DNA of 64,000 bases from Chloranthus sessilifolius (lineage: Eukaryota; Streptophyta; Magnoliopsida; Chloranthales; Chloranthaceae), in the NCBI GenBank assembly GCA_021018995.1, contig CM037595.1, forward strand, positions 77,749,159-77,813,158, read 5' to 3'. The first letter of the stretch is position 1; the number at the start of each line of letters is the position of its first letter. Below are positions 20,401-30,470 of this stretch, one piece after another. Below the pieces are notes generated by a model, which was not told the origin of the DNA, ran no database searches, and saw only the letters and a list, made by a program, of their open reading frames with translations. Position numbers and translations under genes: made by a program.

Positions 20401-21158
20401 CCATTGTTTATGAATTTCCCGGCGTCTTTCCTGATGATCTTCCAAAGTTACCTCCCTCTTGCGAGATTGACTTCACCATCGGTTTCCTACCGGAAACAGC
20501 TCCCATCTCGAAGGCTCCATATCGCATGGCAGCGACAAAATTACAAGTAAAGAAACAATTAGAAGAATTGTTAGAGAAGGGGCTTATCCGACCAAGTGTT
20601 TCACCTTAGGGCGCTCTTATTCTATTCGTGAAGGAAGATGGAACTATGCGGATGTGCATCAATTATCGTCACTTGAACCAAGTAACTGTGAAGAACAGGA
20701 ATCCTCTCCCTCGTGTCGACGACCATTTCGATCAACTACAAAGCGCTTCAATCTTTTCGAAGATTGACCTGAGATCAAGCTATCACCAACTGAGAATCAA
20801 CGACAGAGACATAGCAAAATCTGCTTTCCGGACGCGTTATGGACATTACGAGTTTCTCGTAATGCCTTTTGGTTTAACAAACGCCCCAACGACATTCATG
20901 GATTTGATGAATATAGTTTTCAAGCTTTTCTTAGATAAATTCGTAATTGTGTTTATCGATGATAGACTGGTTTACTCAAATAATCATGAGGAGTATGAAG
21001 AACACATGAAGAAAGTTCTGGAGACGCTACGAGAGCATAACCTTTACGGGAAGCTAAGTAAATGCGAATTATGGTTAGTTAAGGTCTCATTCTTAGGTCA
21101 CATAGTTTCTGAAGGAGTGTTTGTCGACCCAACCAAGATTGAAGTCGTCGTAAATTGA
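20400..21158 (+). pseudogene. E1 reverse transcriptase
   Basis: The linker [10 protein letters not shown] and SKAPYRMA is readable across frames near 20410-20530. TAG then replaces the Trp of SPWGA (near 20608). From 20628 the frame is open: [24 protein letters not shown] (first catalytic Asp), [25 protein letters not shown] (the FIDD catalytic pair intact), LSKCEL, VSFLGH. The frame ends at TGA where Trp is expected. It copied element RNA into DNA in the family. Confidence 0.9.
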
Positions 21159-21720
21159 GAGAAGCCGCAGAATGTAATGGAAATCAGAAGTTTCTTAGGC
21201 TTGGCAGGGTACTACCGACGATTTGTGAAGGATTTTTCAAAGATTGCACTTCCAATGACTAAGCTCACTAGAAAAGGTGTCAAATTCATTTGGACAAATG
21301 AGTGCGAACAAAGTTTTTAAGAATTGAAGAAACGGTTGACATCAGCACTAATCTTGGCAATTCCATCAGGAAGTGAAAGATTTCAAGTTTGCAGCGACAC
21401 ATCAGGACGAGGTTTAGGCTGTGTACTTATGCAGCACAAGAAGGTCATCGCCTACACATCAAGATAGTTGAAGCCTCATGAACAAAACTACCTAGTTCAC
21501 GATCTAGAGCTTGCAGCGATTATCTTTGCCTTAAAAATTTGGAAGCATTACCTGTACGGGGAGAAGTTCGAAATCTTCACCGATCACAAGAGTTTAAAAT
21601 ATCTCTTTACACAGAAGGAACTGAACATGCGCCAACGACATTGGATGGAGTTTCTAAAAGATTACGATTGCCCTATTCAGTATCATCCTGGCAGGTCAAC
21701 GTAGTAGCAGACGCATTGAG
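21159..21720 (+). pseudogene. E1 RNase H
   Basis: It reads [20 protein letters not shown] and continues to the catalytic-Asp region (CSDTSGRGLG), [40 protein letters not shown] and [15 protein letters not shown] after small frame changes. Stops at about 21318 (Gln expected) and 21466 (Gln expected) break it. RNase H degrades the RNA of the hybrid. Confidence 0.85.
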
Positions 21721-22584
21721 TCGGATATCCTTGGGGACACTCGCCACACTCATGGTCAACAAGTGGAGACTGCACGAAGATTTTGGGAATCTGGGAGCAA
21801 CCATTCAAGAGGAAGGATCAAAGTTCTTATGTGCTAATCTAAGCATTCAATCGACCATCGTAGATAAGATAAAAGAAAATTAAGCAATTGACTCGTAGAT
21901 GATAAAGTTGATAGAAGACGTGAAAAATGGAGAAAAGACAGAATTCAGAATATGTGCGGATGGTTTATTGCGATATCAAGATCGGTTATGCGTACCAAGC
22001 AATCCAGAGCGAAAGAAGAAACTGTTGGATGAAGCCCCGAACCGGAATTGGTGAAAGAAACCACGGAAAATATTCAAATCATTTGCGAACGTCTCATAGT
22101 TACTCAGAATCGACAAAAGAATCATGTTGATCGGGATCGGCGAGAGCGTCAATACAAAGTTAGAGATCACATGTTCCTGAAGGTATCACCAACTAAAGGA
22201 GTTTTGAAATTCGGAAAGAAAGGAAAGCTTAGTCCCAGATTCATTGGTCCGTTCGAAATTCCAAAGAAGATTGGAAATGTCACTTATCAACTGGCTTTGC
22301 CTCCATCACTAGCCAACGTACACAACGTCTTCCACGTGTCGACGCTGCGAGATTATAAATTTGATCTCACACACGTGTTAGACCCTGAACCTTTAGAAGT
22401 ACAAGAAAATTTGTCTTTCGTGGAAGCCCAAACGCAAATCATCGATTGGAAGAGTCACGATACTAGAAGCAAAAGAATTCCTCGAGTAAAAGTTCTGTAG
22501 CAGCATCACTCCGAAGACAATGCAACATGGAAACGTGAAGACGAGATGAGTCAGATGTACCCGCACTTGTTCAAAAATGCTTAA
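21720..22584 (+). pseudogene. E1 integrase remnant with chromodomain-like end; core deleted
   Basis: The N-terminal part ends near 22040 with FRICADGLLRYQDRLCVP and KKLLDEA in mixed frames. The sequence then jumps directly to the C-terminal region ([54 protein letters not shown]). The whole HHCC-to-DDE catalytic core, expected to be several hundred bases, is missing. After 22500 the chromodomain-type tail (NATWKREDEM, YPHLFKNA) ends at TAA 22582-22584. In the family the integrase inserts the cDNA and the chromodomain guides it to chromatin. Confidence 0.85.
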
Positions 22585-22684
22585 GGTAAATTTCGAGGAC
22601 GAAATTTCTTTTGGGGGGGAAGAATGTTTTCAAAATGCTTAAGGTAAATTTCGAGGACGAAATTTCTTTTTAGGGGGGGAAGAA
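22574..22684 (+). repeat. Duplicated polypurine-tract region of E1
   Basis: Two copies, 58 bp apart, of AAATGCTTAAGGTAAATTTC plus GAGGACGAAATTTC and a G-rich tract (GGGGGGGAAGAA). The second tract abuts the 3' LTR and is the working polypurine tract for plus-strand priming. Confidence 0.85.
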
Positions 22685-24869
22685 TGTGACGACCCAAACC
22701 CTTGCTCAACCCGACCCGATTCGACCCATGAGCACACACACACACACACAAACTTGTACATACAATATACCATAACCCTTCCCCTTACAACTTAAATCTC
22801 TACATTAAAACGTACGCACAACAGCGCTATTTTTTTTTTCTTCTTCAATCCAGTAATGTCCACCATTACTCACCAATTTATTTCAAAATCTGAACGGTCA
22901 CCCCACCCGAGCCTATATATAGAGCTCTCTTCCTCCTCTCTTTCACAGCAACTTCTTCTTCAAGCTTTTCTTTTTCTCCTCTTTCCTTAAGGTATATTTT
23001 CTTTAGTTTATTTTCTGATTTGTTACATTTTAATTTTAGTTTTTTAGATTTTAATTCTGATTTTGTATTTCAAATCTGGTTTTTATTCTGATTTTGTAAT
23101 TTAGTTCTATATTTTAATTTGGATTATGTAGTTAAATTCTGCTGTTATATTTTAATTTTTATTCTGGTTTTATATTGAAATTCCGGTTTATAATTAATTT
23201 TGGTTTTATATTCAACTCTTATTTTATTTCTTTAAATTCCTAGTTTTATTTCTGATTTTCACATTTAAAATTTTGGGTTATATTTTGGTTATAATCTAAT
23301 TTTGTATTTTATATTCTGATATTTTTAACTCTGGTTGTATGATATGATATTTTTATTTTCTGGTTTTATAATCTGATATCTTTATATTCTGGTTTTTATA
23401 TTCTGATTTTATATTTTAAAATTTGGTTTTATTCTGTTTTTATATTTTAAAATCTAGCGTTATTCTGCTTTTATAATTTGATATTTTTATATTCTGATTT
23501 TATATTTTAAAATCTAGTTTTTATATTCTGATTTTGTATCTTAAAATCTAGTGCTATTCTATTTTATACTCTGGTATTGTATTTTGAATTCTAGTTAATC
23601 AGAGTTATTTTAAATTAAGGATTTCAGAAATCAAATGTTTTCCAAAATGGAGATTTGAAATAACTCAATAGAATCCAACCTAAATTCAATGACCCTACCT
23701 CAGTTTGCTTTCTCTATCTCATTTTCGGCAACATTCTTGTTTACCACCTACCCCTTGTACCCAAGTAACCATCAGAACCATGAAACTTCACACTGCCATC
23801 ACAAGACCTTTGAATTCGACGATTGAGGCAAGTAGTCTATCCCATAGCATGTTTTAAATATGTATCTTATTAGATAATGATACTTTTGTTCCTACATAGT
23901 ATATACTATAACATTGATAAGTAGATGTTTGAATAGTTAATGATGGTATTCATAATTCTAAGCTTGTTTTGTCCAATGATGATTATTTCATTTTGATTCA
24001 TATTATTGTTCGCAATATAAATGTCGTATGCATTGTTTACTCGATTTAACTCTCATATGATCTTATATACATTGAAATATCATACTGTTTTGGAATGAAA
24101 GTTGATAAAGCACGTTAGATAGGTTTTTCAAAAGAAATTGATATAAAAGACTTTAGAAATGATGAATATCATTAAACAAATATAATATGATATGATATAT
24201 GATATTTGATTAAACAAATATGATATGATATTTGATTAAGATCTACATGGGGCCGCATGATAGTATTGGACGAACGGGTTCATTTGTGTACTTCCGTAAT
24301 ACGAAGTAAACCCGTCAAGCCGGATCGGCACGGTTGACAACGGGATTGATGAAAGATATGGAACCCTACTTTGTGGTTGATATCCAAGATGAATGATGAT
24401 ATGAATGCAATTGCACTTAAATCGGTGCTATTATCTTAATAATTGTACCATATATGAAGGATAATTGTAGACTAAGTTATTTTTATTCTTTTTCTTCATA
24501 CTGGATCATTATATAATGTAGATGATGGTATTTCTCATATGATATGTAGTTGCACTTCGAAACTGATAAAATTGTTGTAAGAGTTATATTATTTATTTGA
24601 GTGTTACTTGTTGAGTTTTATCTCACCCCGTTGCTATTTAAATTTTAGAGATCGGACCTCCTGACCCAAGAGCTACATTTCAGGAAGTGACCCTAGAAGA
24701 CTTGTTGGTTTAGCCTTGGTTAGAAGTTGTTTAAAGTTGAAATTGAAATAAATATAACTTTGAATTTTATTAATGAGAATGGACCACTGTGTTTCCTTTA
24801 TTTGAATTTTGATTATTGAATGTGTTCATCTGCCGAAATGAATCATGTATCGAATTTAGGGGCGTAAGA
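22685..24869 (+). repeat. E1 3' LTR
   Basis: 2185 bp, starting TGTGACGACCC and ending GGCGTAAGA (a decayed form of GGCGTGACA). It keeps the TATA box (22913), the T-rich degenerate repeats and the acidic mini-frame (24648-24713), and lacks the 1.34-kb insertion of the 5' LTR. Confidence 0.9.
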
Positions 24870-24874
24870 CTATG

Positions 24875-25206
24875 ATATATGCTTTATTCATACTTCATAT
24901 TCCTTTTTACGATTGTTAATTGCTAATGCATGCAGATTATGAAAACACTTATTTTATCATCTAACGACTTCGTTTTAAATTTTATGTAGGTTAACATTAA
25001 CATATATATTTTGTATATTTAATAATTTACTATTATTTTCATCATCCTCGATTTGTTTTCTGAATTTTCCCTTAATCTTTCCTGAATTCATTAAGCCGAC
25101 CTAATACCACACTGAATGATCTCAAGAAAACGAAACGGCTACGATATCTCCCGAAACGAAACCGATATTTTGAAAAAAAAAAAAAAAGGAGAAGAGACTA
25201 GATTAC
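24875..25206. other. Intron 1, promoter-proximal end
   Basis: AT-rich with a 14-base A run near 25173-25187. No element or gene. It ends at the exon 1 donor. Confidence 0.5.
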
Positions 25207-25517
25207 TCTCTGGAAGCAGTATCGACCATCTGACAAACGGTGAGCGCGATCATCGACGTCTTTCCGGTACCGGACTGAGCCTGAGCGATTACATCACGAC
25301 CGTTGATTATGGGCATCACGGCTCTCTGCTGTATAGCCGACGGCTTCTCGAATCCGTAATGGTAGATACCACGTAGGAGATCGTCTCGGATGCCCATCTG
25401 ATCAAAACTCGATATCGCCTCAACGCCGGCGCTCGTCTCGAATGCTAAGCTGTCGTCCTCCGCAGCAGCATTTCGCTGCCCGTTTCGGTTCCTCGGTAGC
25501 GCTGTAGCGCTCGCCAT
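25207..25517 (-). CDS. EIF4A3: eIF4A-III exon 1 (start of the gene)
   Basis: This exon gives the first 103 codons plus two bases of an ATP-dependent DEAD-box RNA helicase, the RNA-clamping core of the exon junction complex in the nucleus. The ATG at 25517 begins [13 protein letters not shown]. Then come the [10 protein letters not shown] and [16 protein letters not shown] segments, the Q motif ([12 protein letters not shown]) and motif I/Walker A (AQSGTGKTS). I chose this ATG because eIF4A-III proteins start close to such an MA-type head; a longer in-frame start at 25652 would add 45 unlikely residues. The donor AGAGA|GTAAT is consensus. The frame is intact. Exon 1 is more GC-rich than its surroundings. 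Together the three exons encode the first 211 residues; the helicase C-terminal lobe is off the left edge. Confidence 0.95.
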
Positions 25518-25644
25518 ACCGGAATCGGCGACGGACCGAGACGGAGATAAAAGAGAAGAGAGAACTCGAACCCTCGTATTGAGTACGGCGGCCCGATATC
25601 TAACGCCGCGTATGTCATTGCTCTTTCGTAGCCCCAGCCATAGG
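25518..25644 (-). promoter_or_regulatory. Likely eIF4A-III 5' UTR / core promoter
   Basis: This short GC-rich stretch upstream of the ATG contains CG-rich segments and no clear TATA box, as is common for housekeeping genes. It is bounded on its far side by a MITE. The transcription start cannot be placed from sequence. Confidence 0.4.
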
Positions 25645-25979
25645 TAGCTCACCGGCCTCAGCAGGTTAGCATCCTCTTTATTAACATCCGACCGAGTGTT
25701 TTAGCAGGTTTCCCTTCTCCTTCATAACTCATTTTATATATAATTTACTTGTTTAGCAGTTTTACCTTCCTCTTTACTTATTCCTTATAAGAGCTAATTT
25801 TATTTACTAAGGAGTTAGTGGAAAGCAAAGAGGTTGTTGCTAGTACAGATAAATTATGTATAAAATCTTGTTATACAAGGAGTTATCAAGGAGAAGGGCT
25901 ACTTACTTACTAAAACAGGTAGTGGAATGTTAACAAAGAATATGGTAACATGCTAAAGCGGGTGAGCTATGCTATGACA
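25645..25979. mobile_element. Long-inverted-repeat MITE just upstream of eIF4A-III
   Basis: The two halves are imperfect inverted repeats over more than 100 bp. Left: TAGCTCACCGG, then TTAACAT, then CCCTTCTCCTT, then TATATAATTTA. Right, complemented: TAGCTCACCCG, TTAACATTCC, GCCCTTCTCCTT, CATAATTTA. A convincing target duplication was not found, so the superfamily is open. It starts about 128 bp upstream of the start codon. Confidence 0.75.
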
Positions 25980-26234
25980 GGAGCCACCAAAGAGCAATGC
26001 CCTACGCAGCCTAAGTGACTTTGATACTTGGGTTACTTTTTAAAGATGCGGTGGTACAGTCAACTCGCGCCGTTGATGACAAGTATGAATAATTTCAGGC
26101 CCTTGATACTCGGGTAGCTCTATTGGTGCCTACGCTGAAAACACGATGGAGTTTTTCATTTCAATCTTCCACACATTGGATCTTCAGACCATCCGTATAC
26201 TATTTAAGTCATTATTTATTTTAGTTTTTTATTA
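25980..26234. other. Intergenic spacer, nothing recognised
   Basis: No reading frame or element boundary that I can support. Confidence 0.4.
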
Positions 26235-27450
26235 GAATTTTGTAATATGTCTTACCACAATTTCAGAATTAGCAAGATCCCTTACCTAATCGTTTTCACC
26301 GCCCTAATAGTCTTCAAAAGACTATTTTGCCCCCACCTTTATGAGGTTGATGTGACATAAAACAGTCATTATTACAATTCTATCACATGCAAATGACGAA
26401 GATGCCCCTTCTTCTTAAAATTAAAAAATCATTTTATTTACTTTAATCTTGTAAATCAATAAATTGATCAATTTTGAAAATTTGAATAAACTCAGATAAG
26501 TTTAAATTTTTTATATTGTTAAAAATAATTTATTAAATGAAATAATAATTGAATTCTAATTGTTCGATTACCATACGATTAATCTTTAATCGCACAGTTA
26601 CCGGTTGGTCACCAGACAGTAAGTGATTAATTCCGGCTAGTAATGATGCCACTCTTTTCGGTGATTAATCGGTTCTCGAGCGGTAACCGAAAGAAATCGA
26701 TCGAATTTTTAAGGACCAAAACACATTTTTTAAGATGCCTAAGCCAAAATGTAATTACTATAATACCAGAGGCATTGATGTATCTCTTCGTAGACTTGAT
26801 CAACATGCCTCCATATTGTCCCGAAGTGATACACATTTGACCATGGCTCGAATGAAACTCTCTAATTATTTTTGTCACCCAAAAAGCCATTAGAGTCATG
26901 GTGCAAATGTCTATCACCTAAGAACTACAAAATGTGGCCACTTTGCATCACAAGCACCAATCATTCTATAAAAATGAACAAAATGTCACAATTAAAATAC
27001 AAAATTACAAAGATAAAGAAAAATGAACAATAATAACCAGCTGCGAATCTGACAGTATCCGATCGATAACCGATAATTATTTGATTGGTAACCTATCAAC
27101 ATCTGATTGATAACCGATTGCCCACAATTGTACCATACGATTCTTTTTTAGAGTTGAAACACTTCTATAAAAGGGTATGAGATTACCTTGATTTAAGTTC
27201 CTAGGAATCGCCAGATGGTATTGTGAGTTAAAAAAGAATTTTTCTATTTAAATAAGGGCAAAAGGCAAATGTGTCATTTATTCTCGAATTAAAGCGCTCT
27301 TACAATATGTGACGCCTGATAAGGGAATTAGGGTCATTTAATTAAAATATTGGAAGTTTAAACGATTAGATAAGGGATCTAACCAATTCTTGAACTTGAT
27401 AAGGGATTTTGCAAATTTCGAAACTCTTGTAAGGCATCTTACAAAAATTC
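26235..27450. mobile_element. Non-autonomous DNA element with long imperfect TIRs (1.2 kb)
   Basis: The ends read inward GAATTTTGTAATATGTCTTA and, complemented, GAATTTTTGTAAGATGCCTT. The match continues through GCAAGATCCCTTA / GCAAAATCCCTTA, and GATCCCTTAYCTAATCGTTT is shared again further in. The interior holds clusters of CGATTAATC / GGTAACCG-type repeats (26560-26700 and 27050-27130). There is no transposase frame. The superfamily is not assigned because the exact ends and target duplication are unclear. Confidence 0.65.
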
Positions 27451-27938
27451 ATTTTTTATTCCATTTAACATAGATCACAAAGATTTAACTCAAAAATCAC
27501 ATGATATACAAAACACTCAAACGTACTTTTTGAGTCACTTTTTGGGATCCATACCGCCTAGAACTAAAATTTGATCATCAAATCATACTGTACAACTACA
27601 ATCTCAAGATCCATTGTATGGAAGCTTGGGATGCTTCTCTATCGTTTGATTCATCACAGTCAATGAGTTTTCAGTGTAGGTGTGTTCAGTAATTGTGTAG
27701 GCGCGAATAGAGTTATCTCATATAATATACTTGATGCATTATATTAGTTTTTATTAAGAATATCGAGCGTGTGCAGATATCTAAATTTCACTCTTTTAGA
27801 TACTTTTTCAAACTCATTGATAATACTAAGTAATAGTCAACATTTTATAAGCATTTATCTTTACTAATAAAATGCGAGAAGGCTGAAATTAGGCCAGAGA
27901 CAAAAATATTAGATTTTTAATCAGTCATGCAATTTTTA
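27451..27938. other. Intergenic spacer, nothing recognised
   Basis: AT-rich, with no supported gene or repeat. Confidence 0.4.
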
Positions 27939-27941
27939 TAA

Positions 27942-28070
27942 TACTACAAAAAATAAGATTATTAGCGGCACAAAAGATTGTTACTATTAACAAAAACTTT
28001 GTTGTTTCAATAACAACAGGACTAATAGTGGCAGTTTTTGGTGCCGCTAATAGTCTTTTGTTTTTTAGTG
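27942..28070. mobile_element. CACTA-type MITE (129 bp)
   Basis: The right end reads inward CACTAAAAAACAAAAGACTA, then TTAGCGGCAC. The left end reads TACTACAAAAAATAAGATTA, then TTAGCGGCAC, with the first C changed to T. Flanking 3-bp duplications TAA (27939-27941 and 28071-28073) are perfect. The CACTA terminus and 3-bp duplication define the superfamily. It is non-coding. Confidence 0.85.
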
Positions 28071-28073
28071 TAA

Positions 28074-28589
28074 ATCTAATAATATCATGGAAAATTTTTT
28101 GGATCAACCACCAAAGTTTTACCTTTTTTCAGTAATGAACTTATAATTTCACCTTTTCCCCAACAGACAAGATTGAAGTTAAGCCAAATTAAAAAATCGT
28201 AAATACCACCCTTGTCTCATATATACACACGCATGTCAAAGTAAATATGTTCTTTTGCTTTAAATTTAGAAGAGAGGGACTAGGAGAGAGTCAAATTAAA
28301 AGAGGGAGACGAAGAAAAGTCAAATGCCCCTCAGATTATTGAAAGATTGGACTCTTTCATAGTGTTTTTCTGTTCTCGTGTTCTTCAAGTTGATCTAACT
28401 GTTGTCAACTCGATTAAGAAAAGGTATATTTGGATTAAAATGTACTTATAGCTCTTTTGTGATTTTTCAATTAGAGGGGTTAACTCCTTCAAGTTAAATC
28501 TATTATTTAAATTGGTATAGGGGTGATATAGCAACAGTTTTTTGCACAGATTGCGATCCTTTATGAAGGGTAAATGCTTCCTCAGAGCA
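28074..28589. other. Intergenic spacer, nothing recognised
   Basis: No gene seen; AT-rich with a GAGAGGGACTAGGAGAGAG purine run near 28270. Confidence 0.4.
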
Positions 28590-29030
28590 TCATTACCACT
28601 CCATTATGGAAGTGCTGTCATTCTTATAAGAGCATAAGCAACTCTTTGCCTGCTCTATGTCAGAGCAGATCTGCTTTAGGATAAAGTAGGTATAGTGCTG
28701 TTTTATCACTTAAAACAGCTCCCGGCCAAAGCAAGTGAGGCGAGAAGCTGTCTTACCAAATATAAAAGTAGCTGTCCCCCCAAAAATCAAAAAGTGAAAA
28801 AGCTGCTCTTTACTCCAAAAAAGCTAACCCAAACGCAGCGTTAGAGAAGTGGCACCACTCTATTATGGAAGCGATCTCACTCCCTTAGAGAAGCATTATG
28901 GCTCTCAAATAGCAGTGTCATCGCTCCATTATGGAAGCGATGTCACTCCCTTAGAGAAGCGTCATCACTTCCTTAGAACAACGTCACCGCTCTCTTATAA
29001 CGCCATTTCTTCTATACCATAGTGAAGTTG
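28590..29030. repeat. Degenerate tandem repeats (CTCCATTATGGAAGCGATGT), interrupted
   Basis: Phrases such as CTCCATTATGGAAGYGMTGT, CACTCCCTTAGAGAAGC and TTATAA-AGCG recur several times at 28590-28630 and 28850-29030. Each has a short palindrome (CCATTATGG). About 220 bp of different sequence (28632-28850) ending TAACCCAAACGCAGC, a typical DNA-transposon end, separates the two blocks; its other end was not found. Confidence 0.6.
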
Positions 29031-29152
29031 CTCCCTTACGTTAGATTCTTGACTACCTGTTGGTCCAAATCAACCATAGTGAGGTTGATTTGGACTTTCT
29101 CATACATTATTCTTCCCATCCACGACCTTAGGTTGGTTCTAATGGTGAAATA

Positions 29153-29850
29153 GTGTATGATACTGTTGGATTAGATGATGATGATAGAGAGGCAGAGGCT
29201 AGTGGACATGAATCACGTGAGCACATTTTCAATTTAAATGAAGTCCCGATGAAGTGTCCTCAAGAAATGGACAACGCGACCGAGAAGGTGTTTGATGACG
29301 AACAATTTTCACAAGGTTGTTTCACTGGTTGGATGACTCAGGATTTTACATTCAACCATTCCGTCGATTGGGGGTAATTGGAGGAGCGCAACAATGCGAA
29401 TAGTCAATGAGTGGTTTTCACCAACAATCAAATTTCGACGAGAAATTAGAAAGGGATGTTGAAGGCAATGATAGCTAACCTAAAGTTACAATATGAAAGG
29501 ATCTAAAAAAAGGGCATTGAAGGAGTATGTTGTGGATAAAAACAAACAGATTAAGCCTTTCCAAATGACTACCACTTGAGTCACATTTGGATGCTATGAA
29601 GAAGGTTGCTCTTGGCGTTTACATTCGTCCAAAATGAATGGACCTGAAACGTTTAAAATTAAAATTTTGAATGATAATTATACGTTCCCGCTAAGATTGG
29701 GAAGTATGGTCATCATAATGCTTCATTATCATTTGTGACCAACTTTGTAAGGGACAAACTTATACAAGGTTTAGACTATATGCTTGCTTCGATAGTCTTC
29801 AACATCGGAAAAAATATATAATTCTACCATTGTTGGTACGCGTTTTTCCG
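29153..29850 (+). pseudogene. MULE (MuDR-type) transposase remnant
   Basis: An open frame at 29153-29377 (acidic, ending FNHSVDWG) is followed, in shifting frames, by FQMTTT-VTFGCYEEGCSWRL and HSSKMNGPETFKIKILNDNY, then KYGHHNASLSFVTNFVRDKL. This matches the N-terminal zinc-binding region (a GC-W-h motif, then an interrupted His pair) of plant Mutator-like transposases. No catalytic DDE region was found. It is a dead fragment and no TIR was identified. Confidence 0.6.
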
Positions 29851-30465
29851 GAACCCTCTCGGATTCGGGAAAATGACCTAATGTCGTCACATGGGACTCT
29901 GTTTGCGAAAAGGGGGCGTAAGGAGTTTAATGATAAGTAAAGGTATTTATGTATGTGCACCTAAAAGGAAATATTGTTAGTTACAACCGAATTTAATGTA
30001 TACCTGAGTTGATGTAATCGCCATCTATAGATATTTATCAATGGTGTAGAACGTCATTCAGTGCGAGGATGAAGCGAGGGGTGTGGGTTTGGACTCCTAT
30101 ACTAAATACCGGCCAACAAACTTTAGTAGCTAGGATTGCCTAAGGTTTTAGCTAATGTGAGTTTTCTTCTAATCCTAGTCAATGATCTAACTAAGGGGTG
30201 TGTTTTCCCGTCATGCGTGGGAGGATTGGACCCTTTCCCTAGTACCATCCGTTGGCTCCCATGGGAAAATCGGTTTAGATGGGTATGATGATTTTGGAAA
30301 TATGATGAATGGTGTGGATCTAATTGGATATAAGTTGAGAATTTCAGCAAGGGTTGGATCTAGGGTTAGCTTTATTCCTCTTTGGAGAACTCAATAATCG
30401 AAGTAGAAGGGTCAGCCCCAACTAGAACGACTATTCTATGAGATTCCTAGAAGAAAGTTGAGGTT
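29851..30465. other. Possible further MULE debris, otherwise unassigned
   Basis: Short protein-like stretches occur on the plus strand, for instance near 30040 (YLSMV, NVIQCEDEARGVG), but none is long enough to assign. The region ends at the Athila insertion site. Confidence 0.3.
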
Positions 30466-30470
30466 CTAAC

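Larger units (their letters stand above)
14408..24869 (+). mobile_element. Element E1: degenerate Tekay/Del-type chromovirus (Ty3 superfamily)
   Basis: A full-length insertion in eIF4A-III intron 1, antisense to the gene, with a perfect 5-bp duplication CTATG (14403-14407 and 24870-24874). The order is LTR, tRNA-Met-type primer site, acidic ORF, gag, protease, RT, RNase H, integrase remnant with chromodomain-like end, polypurine tract, LTR. Both LTRs begin TGTGACGACCC. The integrase core is deleted, and every frame has stops or shifts. The C-terminal end (NATWKREDEM, then YPHLF) is the chromodomain-type tail of this lineage. Lineage assignment is from recalled motifs; a domain-tree search would settle it. 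Confidence 0.88.
9125..25206 (-). other. eIF4A-III intron 1 (about 16.1 kb, transposon-filled)
   Basis: It is bounded by donor AGAGA|GTAAT (25207/25206) and acceptor TTTGCAG|GGTC (9125/9124). It holds, in window order, a 40-bp duplication, a hAT MITE, an RTE tail, a second hAT MITE, a TRIM and the 10.5-kb chromovirus E1. E1 lies antisense to the gene. Without the listed insertions about 4.3 kb of unassigned sequence remains. Confidence 0.85.
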
